A stretch of 64,000 nt of DNA. It comes from an uncultured Alphaproteobacteria bacterium. Its GTDB lineage: Bacteria; Pseudomonadota; Alphaproteobacteria; HIMB59; GCA-002718135. Of this stretch, positions 52,416 through 61,955 are shown one piece after another (positions within the stretch are counted from its first letter, which is position 1; every line of letters starts with the position of its first letter). A model generated the notes under the pieces. It was not told the origin of the DNA. It was given only the letters and a program-made list of their open reading frames with translations, and did no database searches. The stretch lies in the NCBI GenBank assembly GCA_902600225.1, contig CACKIH010000004.1, forward strand, positions 1 through 64,000, given 5' to 3'. The translations under genes were made by a program, and so were the position numbers.

Positions 52416-55192
52416 TGGAATATAAAGATACAATTTTTCTTCCCAAAACATCTTTTGAAATGAGAGCTAACCTTCCGGCAAAAGAACCTGCAATAATAGA
52501 GGAGTGGGATAAAGAAAATATTTTTAAAAAGCTAAGAGATAAATCTAAAGGTAGAGAAAAATTTGTTCTTCATGATGGTCCGCCATACGCAAATGGACAT
52601 ATTCATATGGGAACAGCTCTTAATAAAATTTTAAAAGATGTCATTGTGCGAACACAACAAATGGCTGGTAAAGACTCTATCTATGTTCCTGGTTGGGATT
52701 GTCACGGTTTACCAATTGAATGGAAAATAGAAGAAGAATATAGAAAAAAAGGAAAGAACAAGGATGATGTTCCAACTGTTCAATTTAGAAATGAGTGTAG
52801 AGAGTTTGCAGAAAAATGGATCGAGATACAAAAAAAAGAATTTAGACGACTTGGTGTTGAAGGAGATTGGGAAAATCCTTACCTCACAATGTCAAATCAA
52901 GCAGAAGCGCAAATTGTTCGAGAGCTTGGAAAATTTCTACTTGATGAAAGCTTGTATAAAGGAGCAAAACCAGTTCTCTGGTCCGTTGTAGAAAAGACAG
53001 CTTTAGCTGATGCTGAAGTTGAATATGAAGATCATACGTCCAACACTATATATGTTAAATTTTTAATTAAAAATTCTACTGATAAAGATTTAATTGATTC
53101 TAATATAGTTATTTGGACAACAACTCCTTGGACTATTCCAGGTAACAGAGCTCTGGCATATGGTAAAGAATTAGATTATTCACTTATTGTCGTTGAAGAA
53201 TTAGAAGAAGATAGTCTAGCCAAAATAAATGATAAATTAATATTTGCTTCAGAACTTTTAGAAAATGTAACTAAAGAAATTGGGATTAAAAAATTTAGTA
53301 TAAAAAAGAAATTAAAAGGAGATAATTTATCTTCTTGTGAATGTGAACATCCGTTTAAACAATTGGGATACGATTTTATTGTAAAACCATTTCATGGAGA
53401 TTTTGTAAATTTAGAACAGGGAACAGGAGTTGTGCATATAGCTCCTGGACACGGAGATGACGATTATGTTTTAGGTATAGAAAATAATGTTGATATTATC
53501 CAGACAGTTCAAGATGATGGAAAATATAATCAACATGCCGTTGGTTTTGAAGGCGAGCATATTTATAAAGTAGATCACAAAATTGCAGATAAATTAGAAG
53601 AATTTTCAAAATTATTATTTAAAGGTACTCTTCGTCATAGCTACCCACATTCATGGCGGTCTAAAGCTCCTCTTATTTATAGAAATACTCCACAATGGTT
53701 CATTTCCATGGAAAAAAATAATTTAAGAGACATTGCTCTTAAATCAATTGATGAAACTATTTTCTATCCTCCTCAAGGCCAAACAAGGCTTAGATCAATG
53801 ATTGAAACTAGACCAGATTGGTGTGTATCTAGACAAAGAGTGTGGGGTGTACCTTTACCATTATTTGTAAATAAAAAAACGGGTCAACCTTTAAGAGATG
53901 AAAATATTATCAATAGAATAGCAGACATATATGAAAAAGAAGGAAGCAATACGTGGTTTACCGAAGATCCACAAAGGTTTTTAGGGGATGAATATTCACT
54001 TGAAGATTATGAACAGGTTAAAGATGTAGTTGAAGTATGGTTTGATAGTGGTTCTACACATGCTTTTTGTCTAGAACAAAGAGAAGATTTGAAATGGCCT
54101 GCATCGATGTACTTAGAAGGAAGTGATCAACACAGAGGATGGTTTCATTCATCTCTTTTGGAGTCTTCTGGCACAAGAGGTAAAGCGCCTTATGAAAGTG
54201 TTCTGACACACGGGTTTGTTGTTGATGGAAGAGGACGTAAAATGTCTAAATCTTTAGGTAATGTTATTTCTCCAGATGATATATTAAAAAAATATGGAGT
54301 AGATATTTTAAGATTATGGGTCGTCGCATCTGATTATTATGATGATCTGAAGCTTGATAATGCTATCCTCCAATCACAAGCTGAGTCTTATAGAAGAATA
54401 AGAAATACCTTTCGTTTTTTAATTGGCAATTTAAATGATTTCACTAAAGAGGAACCTATTGATGAGAGTGAGTTTCCAGAGTTAGAAAAATATCTGCTTC
54501 ATCGATTATGGGAAGTGGATCAAGTTGTTCAAAAATGTGTATCAACATTTAACTTTCACTTGATGTTTACTACATTACTGAACTTTTGTTCAAGTGATCT
54601 TTCAGCTTTTTATTTTGATATTAGAAAAGACACAATATATTGTGATAGCAAAGAGTCCGTTCAAAGAAGATCTACTAGAACTCTATTAAATATAATTTTT
54701 AATCATTTAGTAAGATGGTTTGCCCCATCTATTTCCTTTACTTCTGAAGAAGCCTGGAAAGCTATGGGAAATAAAGAAAGTATACACCTACAAGATTTTT
54801 TACAATGTAAAAATGAATATGAGGATAATCAATTAAATGAAAAATGGAGTTTAATTAAAAATATAAGAAAAGTTGCTACTGGAGCAATTGAAAAAATAAG
54901 AGAAGAAAAAATCATTCGCTCAAGTCTTGAGGCACACATAGATATTTTTGTTTCTGCAGAGAGTTATAAAAAACTAGAGAAAGTAATGTTTGATGAAATT
55001 ACAATTACCTCATCATTTTCTTTGTATGTAATTGACGAAAAATCCAAAGGTTTTTCTATTGAAGATATTTCTGATGTTATCGTAAAAGCTTCAAAGGTAA
55101 GTGGAGAAAAGTGTCAAAGATGTTGGAAATATGAGGCAAAGTTAATAAATGATGAAGTTTGTAACAGGTGTAATACTGTAATATTTAAGTGA
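52415..55192 (+). CDS. ileS: Isoleucyl-tRNA synthetase
   Basis: Class I synthetase of 925 aa. The HIGH motif reads HMGT in GPPYANGHIHMGTALNK, KMSKS is in GRKMSKSLGN, the editing domain motif TTPWTIPGNRA is present, and the C-terminal zinc finger is CQRCW...CNRC. It charges tRNA-Ile and hydrolyses mischarged valine. The final His of HIGH being Thr is a deviation. The last four bases overlap the GTG start of lspA. Confidence 0.97.
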   Translation: MEYKDTIFLPKTSFEMRANLPAKEPAIIEEWDKENIFKKLRDKSKGREKFVLHDGPPYANGHIHMGTALNKILKDVIVRTQQMAGKDSIYVPGWDCHGLPIEWKIEEEYRKKGKNKDDVPTVQFRNECREFAEKWIEIQKKEFRRLGVEGDWENPYLTMSNQAEAQIVRELGKFLLDESLYKGAKPVLWSVVEKTALADAEVEYEDHTSNTIYVKFLIKNSTDKDLIDSNIVIWTTTPWTIPGNRALAYGKELDYSLIVVEELEEDSLAKINDKLIFASELLENVTKEIGIKKFSIKKKLKGDNLSSCECEHPFKQLGYDFIVKPFHGDFVNLEQGTGVVHIAPGHGDDDYVLGIENNVDIIQTVQDDGKYNQHAVGFEGEHIYKVDHKIADKLEEFSKLLFKGTLRHSYPHSWRSKAPLIYRNTPQWFISMEKNNLRDIALKSIDETIFYPPQGQTRLRSMIETRPDWCVSRQRVWGVPLPLFVNKKTGQPLRDENIINRIADIYEKEGSNTWFTEDPQRFLGDEYSLEDYEQVKDVVEVWFDSGSTHAFCLEQREDLKWPASMYLEGSDQHRGWFHSSLLESSGTRGKAPYESVLTHGFVVDGRGRKMSKSLGNVISPDDILKKYGVDILRLWVVASDYYDDLKLDNAILQSQAESYRRIRNTFRFLIGNLNDFTKEEPIDESEFPELEKYLLHRLWEVDQVVQKCVSTFNFHLMFTTLLNFCSSDLSAFYFDIRKDTIYCDSKESVQRRSTRTLLNIIFNHLVRWFAPSISFTSEEAWKAMGNKESIHLQDFLQCKNEYEDNQLNEKWSLIKNIRKVATGAIEKIREEKIIRSSLEAHIDIFVSAESYKKLEKVMFDEITITSSFSLYVIDEKSKGFSIEDISDVIVKASKVSGEKCQRCWKYEAKLINDEVCNRCNTVIFK

Positions 55193-55641
55193 TTAAAACA
55201 GCAGTATTTATTTTTTTGATTTTATTAGATTTATTTACAAAATTTTTTATTAAGAATAATTTATTTTTAAATCAATCAATACAAATCAATGAATATTTTG
55301 ATTTAGTTTATGTTCAGAACTTTGGTGTTTCTTTTGGTTTATTTTCTGGTTATGTTTCTCATTGGATATTAATACTTATAGCCTTAATAGTTGTTATATT
55401 AATTTTTTATTTACTTATTAAATCAGATAAACAACTTGAAAAACTGGCTTATTTCTTTGTTATAATTGGGGCTTTGTCAAATATTATTGATAGATTGATA
55501 AATAGTTATGTTGTTGATTTTATCTTACTACATTATGAAAATTTTTATTGGCCCGCATTTAATCTAGCAGATATTTATATTACAATTGGAATTATCATGT
55601 TAATAATGAGTTTTTTTATAAAATCAAAAACAGTAAAATGA
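55189..55641 (+). CDS. lspA: Lipoprotein signal peptidase
   Basis: Inner-membrane aspartyl protease of 150 aa with four hydrophobic segments. The catalytic Asp pair is in NIIDRLINSYVVDFI and FNLADIYI. It removes signal peptides from diacylated prolipoproteins, such as the next gene's product. It starts at GTG overlapping ileS by 4 bp, and overlaps the following gene by 4 bp. Confidence 0.95.
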   Translation: MIKTAVFIFLILLDLFTKFFIKNNLFLNQSIQINEYFDLVYVQNFGVSFGLFSGYVSHWILILIALIVVILIFYLLIKSDKQLEKLAYFFVIIGALSNIIDRLINSYVVDFILLHYENFYWPAFNLADIYITIGIIMLIMSFFIKSKTVK

Positions 55642-56138
55642 AAAACGTTATTTTTGTAACAATCATTTCCTCAATTTTTCTATTTTCTTGTAATACTATT
55701 CGAAGTAGTGCCGGTGTAGAAAGAAAAGTAATAGATGAATATAATGTAGTTGAAAATCCTCCATTAGTAATCCCGCCAAATTTTAATTTATTACCACCTG
55801 ATCAAATTGAATCAAAAGATATTGATGATACAGATAGTGAGCTTGCAAAGGAAATTCTTTTTGGCCTGGATGAAGAAAATGATGAAACACCTTCTGAAAA
55901 TTCTGTTATAGACAATATTTTAAAAGAAACTGAAGCAGATCAAGTAGATAATAGTATCAGAGAAGATCTTGATGGGAACTCAGAAGATGAAATAAGTCAA
56001 GATAATACAGATGTTGAAAGTGAAAATATAGAAGAGCCAAAAAAGAAGAAAAGATTTTTCTTTTTCAACAGTAAAGAAGAAAATGAAGATGGCGAAGAAG
56101 GTGAACCTAAAAAGAAAAAAAGATTTTTCTTCTTTTAA
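55638..56138 (+). CDS. DUF3035 (BamF-like) lipoprotein with acidic and basic C-terminal tail
   Basis: Protein of 166 aa. The signal ends in the lipobox LFSC (C18), so it should be a lipoprotein matured by the LspA encoded just upstream. RKVIDEYNVVENPPLVIPPNFNLLPPD is the conserved core of the alphaproteobacterial DUF3035/BamF family linked to the outer-membrane BAM complex. After residue about 75 the protein is acidic and low-complexity and then carries two copies of EPKKKKRFFFF, the second forming the extreme C-terminus. The tail is unusual for the family. Confidence 0.8.
   Translation: MKNVIFVTIISSIFLFSCNTIRSSAGVERKVIDEYNVVENPPLVIPPNFNLLPPDQIESKDIDDTDSELAKEILFGLDEENDETPSENSVIDNILKETEADQVDNSIREDLDGNSEDEISQDNTDVESENIEEPKKKKRFFFFNSKEENEDGEEGEPKKKKRFFFF
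56034..56135 (+). repeat. Duplicated EPKKKKRFFFF-coding segment
   Basis: Two 33-bp direct repeats (56034-56066 and 56103-56135) within the BamF-like gene encode the same 11 residues with some synonymous differences, so the repeat is kept at protein level. Confidence 0.85.
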
Positions 56139-56146
56139 TTTTATAA

Positions 56147-57346
56147 ATGGAAATAAAATACTTTAATTCAAATTTTGACAAAATTACTCAAAATAAAGAT
56201 ACTGATCAAAGTATAACTAATGTAATAGAAAAACTCCCTTCTCTTAATATTATTTCAGATAAAAATTTATTAGAAGAAACTATAAAAATTTCAAATCAAT
56301 TTAAAGAGAAAAAGGAAAAAATAATTGTATTTGGAACAGGAGGTTCAAATTTAGGAGCTAGAGCATTAAATAATATTATTTTAAATAATAAAATTATCTT
56401 AGAATTTTATGATAATGTTGATCCTACTAATTTTGAAAAAAATTTTCAAAATATTAATTTTGAGCTAACTGGCTTCTTAGTTATCTCAAAATCGGGTACT
56501 ACACCAGAGACATTATCTCAATTTTCATGTCTCTACCAAAAGGCAATAGAAGCTAACAAAGTTGAAGATTTTTTTTCAAATACTCTAATCATAACTGAAT
56601 TTAAAGAATCACCACTTTTTAAAATTGCTAAAGATAATAATTGTTTACTATTAGAGCATCATAAAGATGTTGGAGGTAGATATTCTATATTTACCAATGT
56701 TGGTATAGTTCCTGCAATCATTTCTGGATTAAATATAGATGCACTTTTTGGCGGAGCATCTGAAGTAATTAATAATATTGATAATTACAAACCGTACGAT
56801 CTTGGAAGATATTTAACTCAAAAAGAAAATGTAAAATTTACTAATAATGTTTTAATGACATATTCTGATTCACTTTATTTTTTTGGAAAATGGTATCTGC
56901 AACTTTGGGCAGAAAGTATTGGAAAAAATAATAAAGGTATTACAGCAATTCATTCAGTAGGGACCACTGATCAGCATAGTCAATTACAACTGTATTTAGA
57001 TGGACCTAAAGATAAATATTTCACCTTTATCACTACAGATCATTCAAATAAGGGCATAAAAATTAATAATAATATGTTTGAAAATACCGATATTGACTAT
57101 TTTAAAGATAAAACAATGGGAGATCTAATGGAAGCTGAACAGCGCGCAACCATTGAAACTTTTAAATTAAATAATTTTAGTTTTAGAGAAATCTATATTC
57201 CTAAAATAGATGAACAAAACTTAGGTAAATTATTATCTTTTAGTATAATAGAAACAATTGCTTCCTGTATGTATTTAGATGTTGATCCCTTCGATCAACC
57301 TGCTGTTGAACAAGGTAAAAAACTAACTAAAACTTATTTAAGATAA
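56147..57346 (+). CDS. pgi: Glucose-6-phosphate isomerase
   Basis: Protein of 399 aa, shorter than the E. coli enzyme (549 aa) but with the PGI core: GTGGSNLGARAL, VISKSGTTPETLS, VGGRYSIFTNVG and TTDQHSQLQLYLDGP. It interconverts glucose-6-phosphate and fructose-6-phosphate. It follows the lipoprotein gene by 8 bp and its end overlaps the convergent rsmD gene by 9 bp. Confidence 0.93.
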   Translation: MEIKYFNSNFDKITQNKDTDQSITNVIEKLPSLNIISDKNLLEETIKISNQFKEKKEKIIVFGTGGSNLGARALNNIILNNKIILEFYDNVDPTNFEKNFQNINFELTGFLVISKSGTTPETLSQFSCLYQKAIEANKVEDFFSNTLIITEFKESPLFKIAKDNNCLLLEHHKDVGGRYSIFTNVGIVPAIISGLNIDALFGGASEVINNIDNYKPYDLGRYLTQKENVKFTNNVLMTYSDSLYFFGKWYLQLWAESIGKNNKGITAIHSVGTTDQHSQLQLYLDGPKDKYFTFITTDHSNKGIKINNNMFENTDIDYFKDKTMGDLMEAEQRATIETFKLNNFSFREIYIPKIDEQNLGKLLSFSIIETIASCMYLDVDPFDQPAVEQGKKLTKTYLR

Positions 57347-57898
57347 TTTAAAAATATAAATTATTGTTTTACCGTAAGTCTTTTTTTGAAGGAGATTTAA
57401 ATTTTCTGGAATTACAATATTATCTTTCACACCCGTTTCTAAACCAATGACGGTAGTATTTTTAATGTTACTAGATAAATTTTCTAAAAGCTTTGTTAAA
57501 TTATACTTTGCATATGGTGGATCAATATAAACAACTGAAATATTTTTAAATTCTATTTCTAATTTAGAATGAATAAGGTCTTCTTCATAAATTTTAAATT
57601 GATTATTTTTACAAATACTTAAACAATTTTTTCTTAAAATTTTAAGAACTTCAATATTATTCTCAATAAAAATTACTTCACTCATTCCTCTAGAAATTGC
57701 TTCTAAACCCATTGTGCCAATACCTGCGAAAAGATCTAAAAAAATTTTATTTTTATATAATTCGATAGAATTTTTGATTGCATAACTTTCAATAATTGAA
57801 AAAAAAGCTTCTCTTTTTAGAGAAGAAGTTGGTCTTACAAAATCATTAATACTAGCTAATTTTTTTTGCTTAAACTTTCCCCCAGTAATCCGTATCAT
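57338..57898 (-). CDS. rsmD: 16S rRNA (guanine-966-N2)-methyltransferase
   Basis: Protein of 186 aa. The N-terminal MIRITGGKFKQKKL and RPTSSLKREAFFSII are RsmD hallmarks, FLDLFAGIGTMGLEAISRG is the SAM-binding motif, and the catalytic DPPY is in YIDPPYAKYN. Overlaps the pseudouridine synthase gene by 4 bp in one minus-strand unit. Confidence 0.92.
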   Translation of the reverse strand: MIRITGGKFKQKKLASINDFVRPTSSLKREAFFSIIESYAIKNSIELYKNKIFLDLFAGIGTMGLEAISRGMSEVIFIENNIEVLKILRKNCLSICKNNQFKIYEEDLIHSKLEIEFKNISVVYIDPPYAKYNLTKLLENLSSNIKNTTVIGLETGVKDNIVIPENLNLLQKKTYGKTIIYIFKLS

Positions 57899-58587
57899 TT
57901 GCTAATTGAATTTAATTTTTGAAATTGCCCTTCTTTAAGTCTTCCAAGCTTATAAGGTCCATATCCAATTCTTATTAATTTAACTATATTCCATGAAAAA
58001 TAATTACATATATTTCTAATTTCTCTATTTTTTCCCTCTTTAAGTTTAAATATTAACCAACTATGATTTTTTAATTTTTTTTCAAAGGCAACTTTAATTT
58101 TTTTATAATTTATTTCTTTAATTGTAATGCCTTTATTTATTTTTTGTAAATCAGTTTTTTGTACATTGCTATTTATACAAACTCTGTAGACCCGCTCAAT
58201 GTTTGAAGATGGATGTTCTAAATATCTTGAATAATCACCATTATTAGTTAGTAAAATTAATCCTTCACTCATGTAATCTAATCTTCCAACACTTATCAAT
58301 TGACCAATATTTTTTGGTAATAAATCAAAAATTTTTTTTCTACCTAAATTATCTTTTGTACTACAAATATATTTAATTGGTTTGTATAACTTCCATAATT
58401 CAACTTTATTTATTTTTTTAACAATTTTATTATTAACTTTAATAACATCCAAATCACTTACTTTATGACTTGGATGAACACATAGTTGATTATTAATTTT
58501 AATTTTTTTTTCAACTATTAATTTTTCTGCATCTCTTCGTGAACAAATTCCAGCACTGGATAGATATTTTGAAATTCTAATATTCAC
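57895..58587 (-). CDS. 23S/16S rRNA pseudouridine synthase, RluB/RsuA family
   Basis: Protein of 230 aa. An S4 RNA-binding domain (ISKYLSSAGICSRRDAEKLI) at the N-terminus is followed by the catalytic domain with the Asp in GRLDYMSEGLILLTNNGD and the motif LKEGKNREIRNIC. RluB is favoured over RsuA by this layout but the two are hard to separate. Overlaps the amidotransferase gene by 4 bp. Confidence 0.9.
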   Translation of the reverse strand: MNIRISKYLSSAGICSRRDAEKLIVEKKIKINNQLCVHPSHKVSDLDVIKVNNKIVKKINKVELWKLYKPIKYICSTKDNLGRKKIFDLLPKNIGQLISVGRLDYMSEGLILLTNNGDYSRYLEHPSSNIERVYRVCINSNVQKTDLQKINKGITIKEINYKKIKVAFEKKLKNHSWLIFKLKEGKNREIRNICNYFSWNIVKLIRIGYGPYKLGRLKEGQFQKLNSISK

Positions 58588-59282
58588 TTTGCTTCATTAA
58601 TAAAATTTTTGATTATTTTTATATCATATTTTGTAATTAAAAATTCAGGATGCCATTGTAAGCCAATACACCATTTGTGTTTTTTGTGTTCTATTCCCTC
58701 AATAACACCATCATTAGCTACACATGAAACATTCAAGTCTTTACCAATTTTTTTTACTGACTGATGATGTGCACTATTAACTTTAATTTTTTGAGACCCA
58801 CATATTTTATGTAGTTGAGTATTTTTTGAAATATTAACAATATGACTAGTTTGATTTCTTGGATTTACTTGTTCATGGTTTATTGGATCTTTTTTTAAAT
58901 CTTGTATTAATGTTCCACCACATGCAACATTAATAAGTTGCGCACCACCACAAATTCCTAATATAGGTTTATTATATTTAAAAAATTTATTGAAAATATT
59001 TAATTCAAAATTCGTTCTCTTATTTTTAATATTTTTAGATTGAGTATTACTTGTTTTATATAATTTAGGGTGAATATCAAAATCTCCTCCAGTAATAATT
59101 AAACCATCAATTAAATGACAAAAATCATCAATATATTTTTTTTCGTGCAACAAAGGAAATGGAATAGCATTAAATTTTGTTAAGGAAGTTAAGTAATTTT
59201 CCCTTAGCGCATACCATGGAAATTTTGAGTATGTTTTCTTTTTTTCACTATCAAGAGTTATTCCAATAATTGGTTTTTTCAT
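58584..59282 (-). CDS. Class I glutamine amidotransferase-like gamma-glutamyl hydrolase (PuuD-like)
   Basis: Protein of 232 aa (peptidase C26). The nucleophile Cys is in GICGGAQLINVACGGTLIQDL, where many relatives have GICRG, and the His-Glu pair is in LQWHPE. PuuD cleaves gamma-glutamyl-GABA in putrescine breakdown, but no other putrescine gene is near. It is divergent from tadA. Confidence 0.85.
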   Translation of the reverse strand: MKKPIIGITLDSEKKKTYSKFPWYALRENYLTSLTKFNAIPFPLLHEKKYIDDFCHLIDGLIITGGDFDIHPKLYKTSNTQSKNIKNKRTNFELNIFNKFFKYNKPILGICGGAQLINVACGGTLIQDLKKDPINHEQVNPRNQTSHIVNISKNTQLHKICGSQKIKVNSAHHQSVKKIGKDLNVSCVANDGVIEGIEHKKHKWCIGLQWHPEFLITKYDIKIIKNFINEAK

Positions 59283-59299
59283 TATAATTCAACTATAAT
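59270..59299 (+). promoter_or_regulatory. Candidate sigma-70-type promoter of tadA
   Basis: TTGGTT and a perfect TATAAT are separated by 18 bp; the -10 box ends 23 bases before the preferred tadA ATG at 59323. The first bases overlap the divergent amidotransferase start. Confidence 0.45.
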
Positions 59300-59322
59300 G
59301 TACAACATAAGTGTGTTCCAGA

Positions 59323-59778
59323 ATGAACGTTGATTTTTTTATGAAAGAAGCAATTATCGAAGCAGACAAAGCTTATAATTTAAATGAGGTTCCAGTTGGA
59401 GGAATACTTGTCGATAACACAACGAACAAGATTGTAGCCAGAAGTTACAATACAGTAAATAAAGATAAAAATGCTATTAAACATTGTGAATTAAATCTAA
59501 TTCAAGAAACTTGCGAAAGACTAAAGCTAAAATATTTAGAGAATATGACATTATTTGTTACCTTGGAACCATGCACTATGTGTGCTAGTGCAATAAGTGA
59601 GGTACATATTAAAGATGTATATTTTGGTGCATATGATGAAAAAAATGGAGGAATTGAAAAACTCCGAGTTGCTTTTCAAAGACAAAATATATTTATGCCA
59701 ACTATTTATGGTGGCATTATGGAAAAAGAATGTAGTAGTTTACTAAAAAAATTTTTTAAAAATAAAAGTGATAGATAA
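59323..59778 (+). CDS. tadA: tRNA-specific adenosine deaminase
   Basis: Protein of 151 aa. Zinc ligands are H in KHCELN (the usual HAE reads HCE, keeping His and the catalytic Glu) and the Cys pair in EPCTMCASAI. It deaminates A34 of tRNA-Arg to inosine. The track starts at GTG 59311; ATG 59323 gives MNVDFFMKEAIIEADKAY, the usual N-terminus. Overlaps xseA by 11 bp. Confidence 0.93.
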   Translation: MNVDFFMKEAIIEADKAYNLNEVPVGGILVDNTTNKIVARSYNTVNKDKNAIKHCELNLIQETCERLKLKYLENMTLFVTLEPCTMCASAISEVHIKDVYFGAYDEKNGGIEKLRVAFQRQNIFMPTIYGGIMEKECSSLLKKFFKNKSDR

Positions 59779-61099
59779 AATTAATATACCAGAATTTGAG
59801 GTTTCAGAATTTAATCAAGCGTTTAAAGAAGTAATTGAGTCCAATTTTAATTATGTAAGAATTAAAGGAGAAATTTCTGAAGTTAAAACTGCAACAAGAG
59901 GTCAAATCTATTTAACACTTAAAGACGAGGATTCTATTTTAAGTGGAGTTATCTGGGATCAGAAAAAAAAATATTTAGATATAAATCCAGAAATAGGACT
60001 AGAAATAATAGCAACTGGCAGAATCACCACTTGGTCTCGTTATAAAACTACTTACCAAATTGATATTGATAAAATTGAAATTGCAGGAGAGGGAGCACTT
60101 TTAAAACTTATTGAAGAAAGAAAAAAAAGACTTCAAAAAAAAGGCTATTTTGATGAAGATAAAAAAATCCCATTACCTTTTTTGCCTGATAGATTAGGTA
60201 TAATTACCTCTCCCACTGGCTCTGTAGTACATGACATAATTAATAGGGTGAATGATCGTTTTCCAATGCCATTAGATATATGGCCTGTTTCTGTTCAGGG
60301 TGTTGACGCAGCAGATAGCATTATAAATGCTATCGAAGGTTTCAATAAACTTAAATCTAGTAAACCAGATATTCTTATTGTTGCCAGAGGTGGAGGTAGT
60401 ACTGAAGACTTAATGGCATTTAATGATGAAAATCTTGCAACAAGTGTTTTTGAATCAAAGATACCAATTATTTCAGCAATAGGTCATGAAACAGATACAA
60501 CAATTATTGATTTAGTATCAGATTTGAGAGCGTCTACACCAACTGCAGCAGCTGAAAAAGCTACCCCAGTTAGATTTGAATTAATAGAAAAAATTAAAAA
60601 TTTACAACTTAGATTAAACACAAAAGTAAATTCACAAATTCAATCCAAAAAAGAAAATTATGAATATTTAAATAAATTTCTTAAATCTCCAAGCTTGATA
60701 GTTAATAATTATAAGGAGAAGCTTTTAGATGATTTTAAAAATTTAACTTTATCAATTGAAAATAAATTTAGTATATCAAAATTGAATCTTCTTAACCTGG
60801 GAAAATCTATTATTTCACCAGATTCATCAATAAACTTAAGACAAACAAAGATTAATAATCTTTCAAAAAATCTTAATTTGAATATAGCCAATAATTACAA
60901 AGATAAGCTTGAAAAATATAAGTCTAATATAAGATTACTCAATTCCAATTCTATTTCTTCAAATCTTAAGAAAGGATACTCAATTTTGATGAATAAAAAG
61001 AAAATTGTTAAGACAAGTAAAAAAATTACTACTGACGATCAATTATCAGTGAAACTTATTGATGGTACAATTGATATAAAAGTAACAAAAATTAACTAA
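59768..61099 (+). CDS. xseA: Exodeoxyribonuclease VII large subunit
   Basis: Protein of 443 aa: N-terminal OB fold (YVRIKGEISEVKTATRGQIYLTLKD), catalytic domain with ITSPTGSVVHDI, ARGGGSTEDLMAFND, ISAIGHETDTTIIDLVSDLRASTPTAAAE, then a long coiled coil. With XseB (not seen here) it degrades single-stranded DNA. Starts at GTG within the end of tadA and is convergent with the acyltransferase gene (8-bp overlap). Confidence 0.95.
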   Translation: MIDKINIPEFEVSEFNQAFKEVIESNFNYVRIKGEISEVKTATRGQIYLTLKDEDSILSGVIWDQKKKYLDINPEIGLEIIATGRITTWSRYKTTYQIDIDKIEIAGEGALLKLIEERKKRLQKKGYFDEDKKIPLPFLPDRLGIITSPTGSVVHDIINRVNDRFPMPLDIWPVSVQGVDAADSIINAIEGFNKLKSSKPDILIVARGGGSTEDLMAFNDENLATSVFESKIPIISAIGHETDTTIIDLVSDLRASTPTAAAEKATPVRFELIEKIKNLQLRLNTKVNSQIQSKKENYEYLNKFLKSPSLIVNNYKEKLLDDFKNLTLSIENKFSISKLNLLNLGKSIISPDSSINLRQTKINNLSKNLNLNIANNYKDKLEKYKSNIRLLNSNSISSNLKKGYSILMNKKKIVKTSKKITTDDQLSVKLIDGTIDIKVTKIN

Positions 61100-61955
61100 A
61101 TCTTTTATGTTGCCAGAACCATTGACTGGGTTCTGCTTTAATCCACTGTTCAATCTTATTATGAATTTCTTCCATCATCTGAGTATCATTAATTTCTAAA
61201 TTATTATGATAAAGTGGCTCTAAAAATGTTAGCTCAATATTCCCATTATCAATTCTTTTATTTTGTATTGGAATTATTGGTAAGTTATATTTTCTAGCTA
61301 TTTTTAAAAAACCTGTTTGTGTTTTAACTTTTTTATTAAAAAACATTACTTCTTCTCCTGAGGAGTCTTTTTGATCTATTAATAATACAATTGATAAAGA
61401 ATTATTTATTGCATCAACAACATCTTTAGCACTTTTCTTACCTTTGGGAGTGTAAAAGCTATTTTTAGAAACAAGAGAATTTTGTCTAATATTAAGTATT
61501 AGTTTATCAATAAAATTATTGTTTATATGCCGATAAATGCCACCAATATTTATTCCAATTCTATCTAAACCTGGAACTAATACTTCCCAATTAGATTGAT
61601 GAATACTGATAAAAATTGCTTGTTTTTTGTTTTTAATAAAATCTTCTATATGTTCAAGATTGATATATTTTATTTTATTTTTAATAAAAATATCATTTAT
61701 TCTTAAAAGTTCACAAATTGTAATTCCAAGATTGTTCCAACTTTTTTTAATAATATTCTGTATTTCTTCATCTTTAAGATTCGGGAAAACATACTTACAG
61801 TTATTTATAGCTGTTTTGTTGGCTCGTGAAAATTTGCCAAAAGTTCTAAATAAAAATGATGAGAATTTCAAAGATAGATTGAGTGGTAAAATCTTATATA
61901 AAAAATAAATAAAAATAAATCCAATATACTGTAAAAAGTAAATTATCTGTTTCAT
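61092..61955 (-). CDS. Lipid A acyltransferase, LpxL/HtrB family
   Basis: Protein of 287 aa with an N-terminal membrane anchor (about residues 5-22) and the H-x4-E active-site motif HQSNWEVL. It adds a secondary acyl chain to lipid A precursors at the inner membrane. It overlaps lpxK by 4 bp, forming waaA-lpxK-lpxL on the minus strand. Confidence 0.9.
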   Translation of the reverse strand: MKQIIYFLQYIGFIFIYFLYKILPLNLSLKFSSFLFRTFGKFSRANKTAINNCKYVFPNLKDEEIQNIIKKSWNNLGITICELLRINDIFIKNKIKYINLEHIEDFIKNKKQAIFISIHQSNWEVLVPGLDRIGINIGGIYRHINNNFIDKLILNIRQNSLVSKNSFYTPKGKKSAKDVVDAINNSLSIVLLIDQKDSSGEEVMFFNKKVKTQTGFLKIARKYNLPIIPIQNKRIDNGNIELTFLEPLYHNNLEINDTQMMEEIHNKIEQWIKAEPSQWFWQHKRFS

